This document shows positions 56,120-56,233 of a stretch of DNA of 56,233 nucleotides, piece after piece. Source of the stretch: Actinomadura sp. BRA 177 (GTDB lineage: Bacteria > Actinomycetota > Actinomycetes > Streptosporangiales > Streptosporangiaceae); contig NZ_JABXFD010000328.1 in assembly GCF_013372625.1 (NCBI RefSeq), positions 1 to 56,233 of the forward strand, in the 5' to 3' direction. The first letter of the stretch is position 1; the number at the start of each line of letters is the position of its first letter. A program made the translations under genes and the position numbers. A model generated the notes under the pieces. That model saw only the letters and a list, made by a program, of their open reading frames with translations. It ran no database searches and was not told the origin of the DNA.

Positions 56120-56233
56120 TTAATGGAGAGTTTGATCCTGGCTCAGGACGAACGCTGGCGGCGTGCTTAACACATGCAAGTCGAGCGGAAAGGCCCCTTC
56201 GGGGGTACTCGAGCGGCGAACGGGTGAGTAACA
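56120..56233 (+). rRNA. rrs: 16S ribosomal RNA, 5' end (partial)
   Basis: The universal agagtttgatcctggctcag begins at 56127 and continues gacgaacgctggcgg, cttaacacatgcaagtcgag, ending at the window edge in gggtgagtaaca. The variable loop ggccccttcgggggt resembles Actinomadura-type sequences. The mature 5' end is set by alignment to E. coli numbering, so it is approximate by a few bases. Confidence 0.97.

Overview
The window is high-GC actinobacterial chromosome. The first ~110 bases of a 16S rRNA gene at the right edge, the rrn leader and the argCJBDFRGH order suggest Actinomadura or a close relative (Thermomonosporaceae). This placement is an inference from pattern, not from a database search.

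Left part (1 to about 34.7 kb): an enediyne biosynthetic gene cluster whose left end is probably outside the window. A StrR-like and an AraC-like regulator (0.5-2.4 kb) face a long minus-strand operon (15.9 to 2.4 kb). It encodes two DUF1702 proteins (E3/UnbL and an E2-like paralogue), UnbV (E4), UnbU (E5), the iterative enediyne polyketide synthase PksE (KS-AT-ACP-KR-DH-PPTase), the E10 thioesterase, a flavin reductase (E6-like) and a cytochrome P450 (E7-like). Most junctions overlap by 4 nt. Next comes an ECF sigma/YCII/VOC trio that looks like a passenger. Tailoring genes follow: glycosyltransferase, SgcF-type epoxide hydrolase, DHA2-type MFS exporter, a flavin-dependent monooxygenase, a DinB-like protein and an FAD oxidoreductase. 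A deoxysugar cassette (26.2-32.5 kb) encodes a DnmZ-like amino-sugar N-oxygenase (nitrososynthase), an EvaB/DnrJ-like aminotransferase, an EvaC-like C-methyltransferase, an EvaD-like epimerase, an EvaE-like 4-ketoreductase and a sugar O-methyltransferase. A bicovalent FAD oxidase and an HxlR regulator close the cluster. Together they predict an enediyne carrying a branched, probably N-oxidised (nitroso/nitro or hydroxylamino) 4-O-methyl sugar. NDP-sugar synthesis, 4,6-dehydration and 2,3-dehydration genes are not in view.

Middle part (34.7-43.4 kb): housekeeping genes fba, a DedA protein, pyrE, a TPR protein, a half-length ABC-F remnant, a DUF7873-like protein, and a MarR-ABC exporter operon with paired operator-like palindromes. 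Between 40.8 and 41.1 kb lies a tRNA whose 3' half precedes its 5' half. All four stems pair, so it looks like a circularly permuted tRNA gene.

Right part (43.6-56.2 kb): the arginine operon argCJBDFR with five successive 4-nt overlaps, then argG, a 17-bp hairpin, argH, an alkyladenine DNA glycosylase and tyrS. After tyrS there is a decayed TnpB (IS605-type) pseudogene, two rrn promoters and the start of 16S rRNA.
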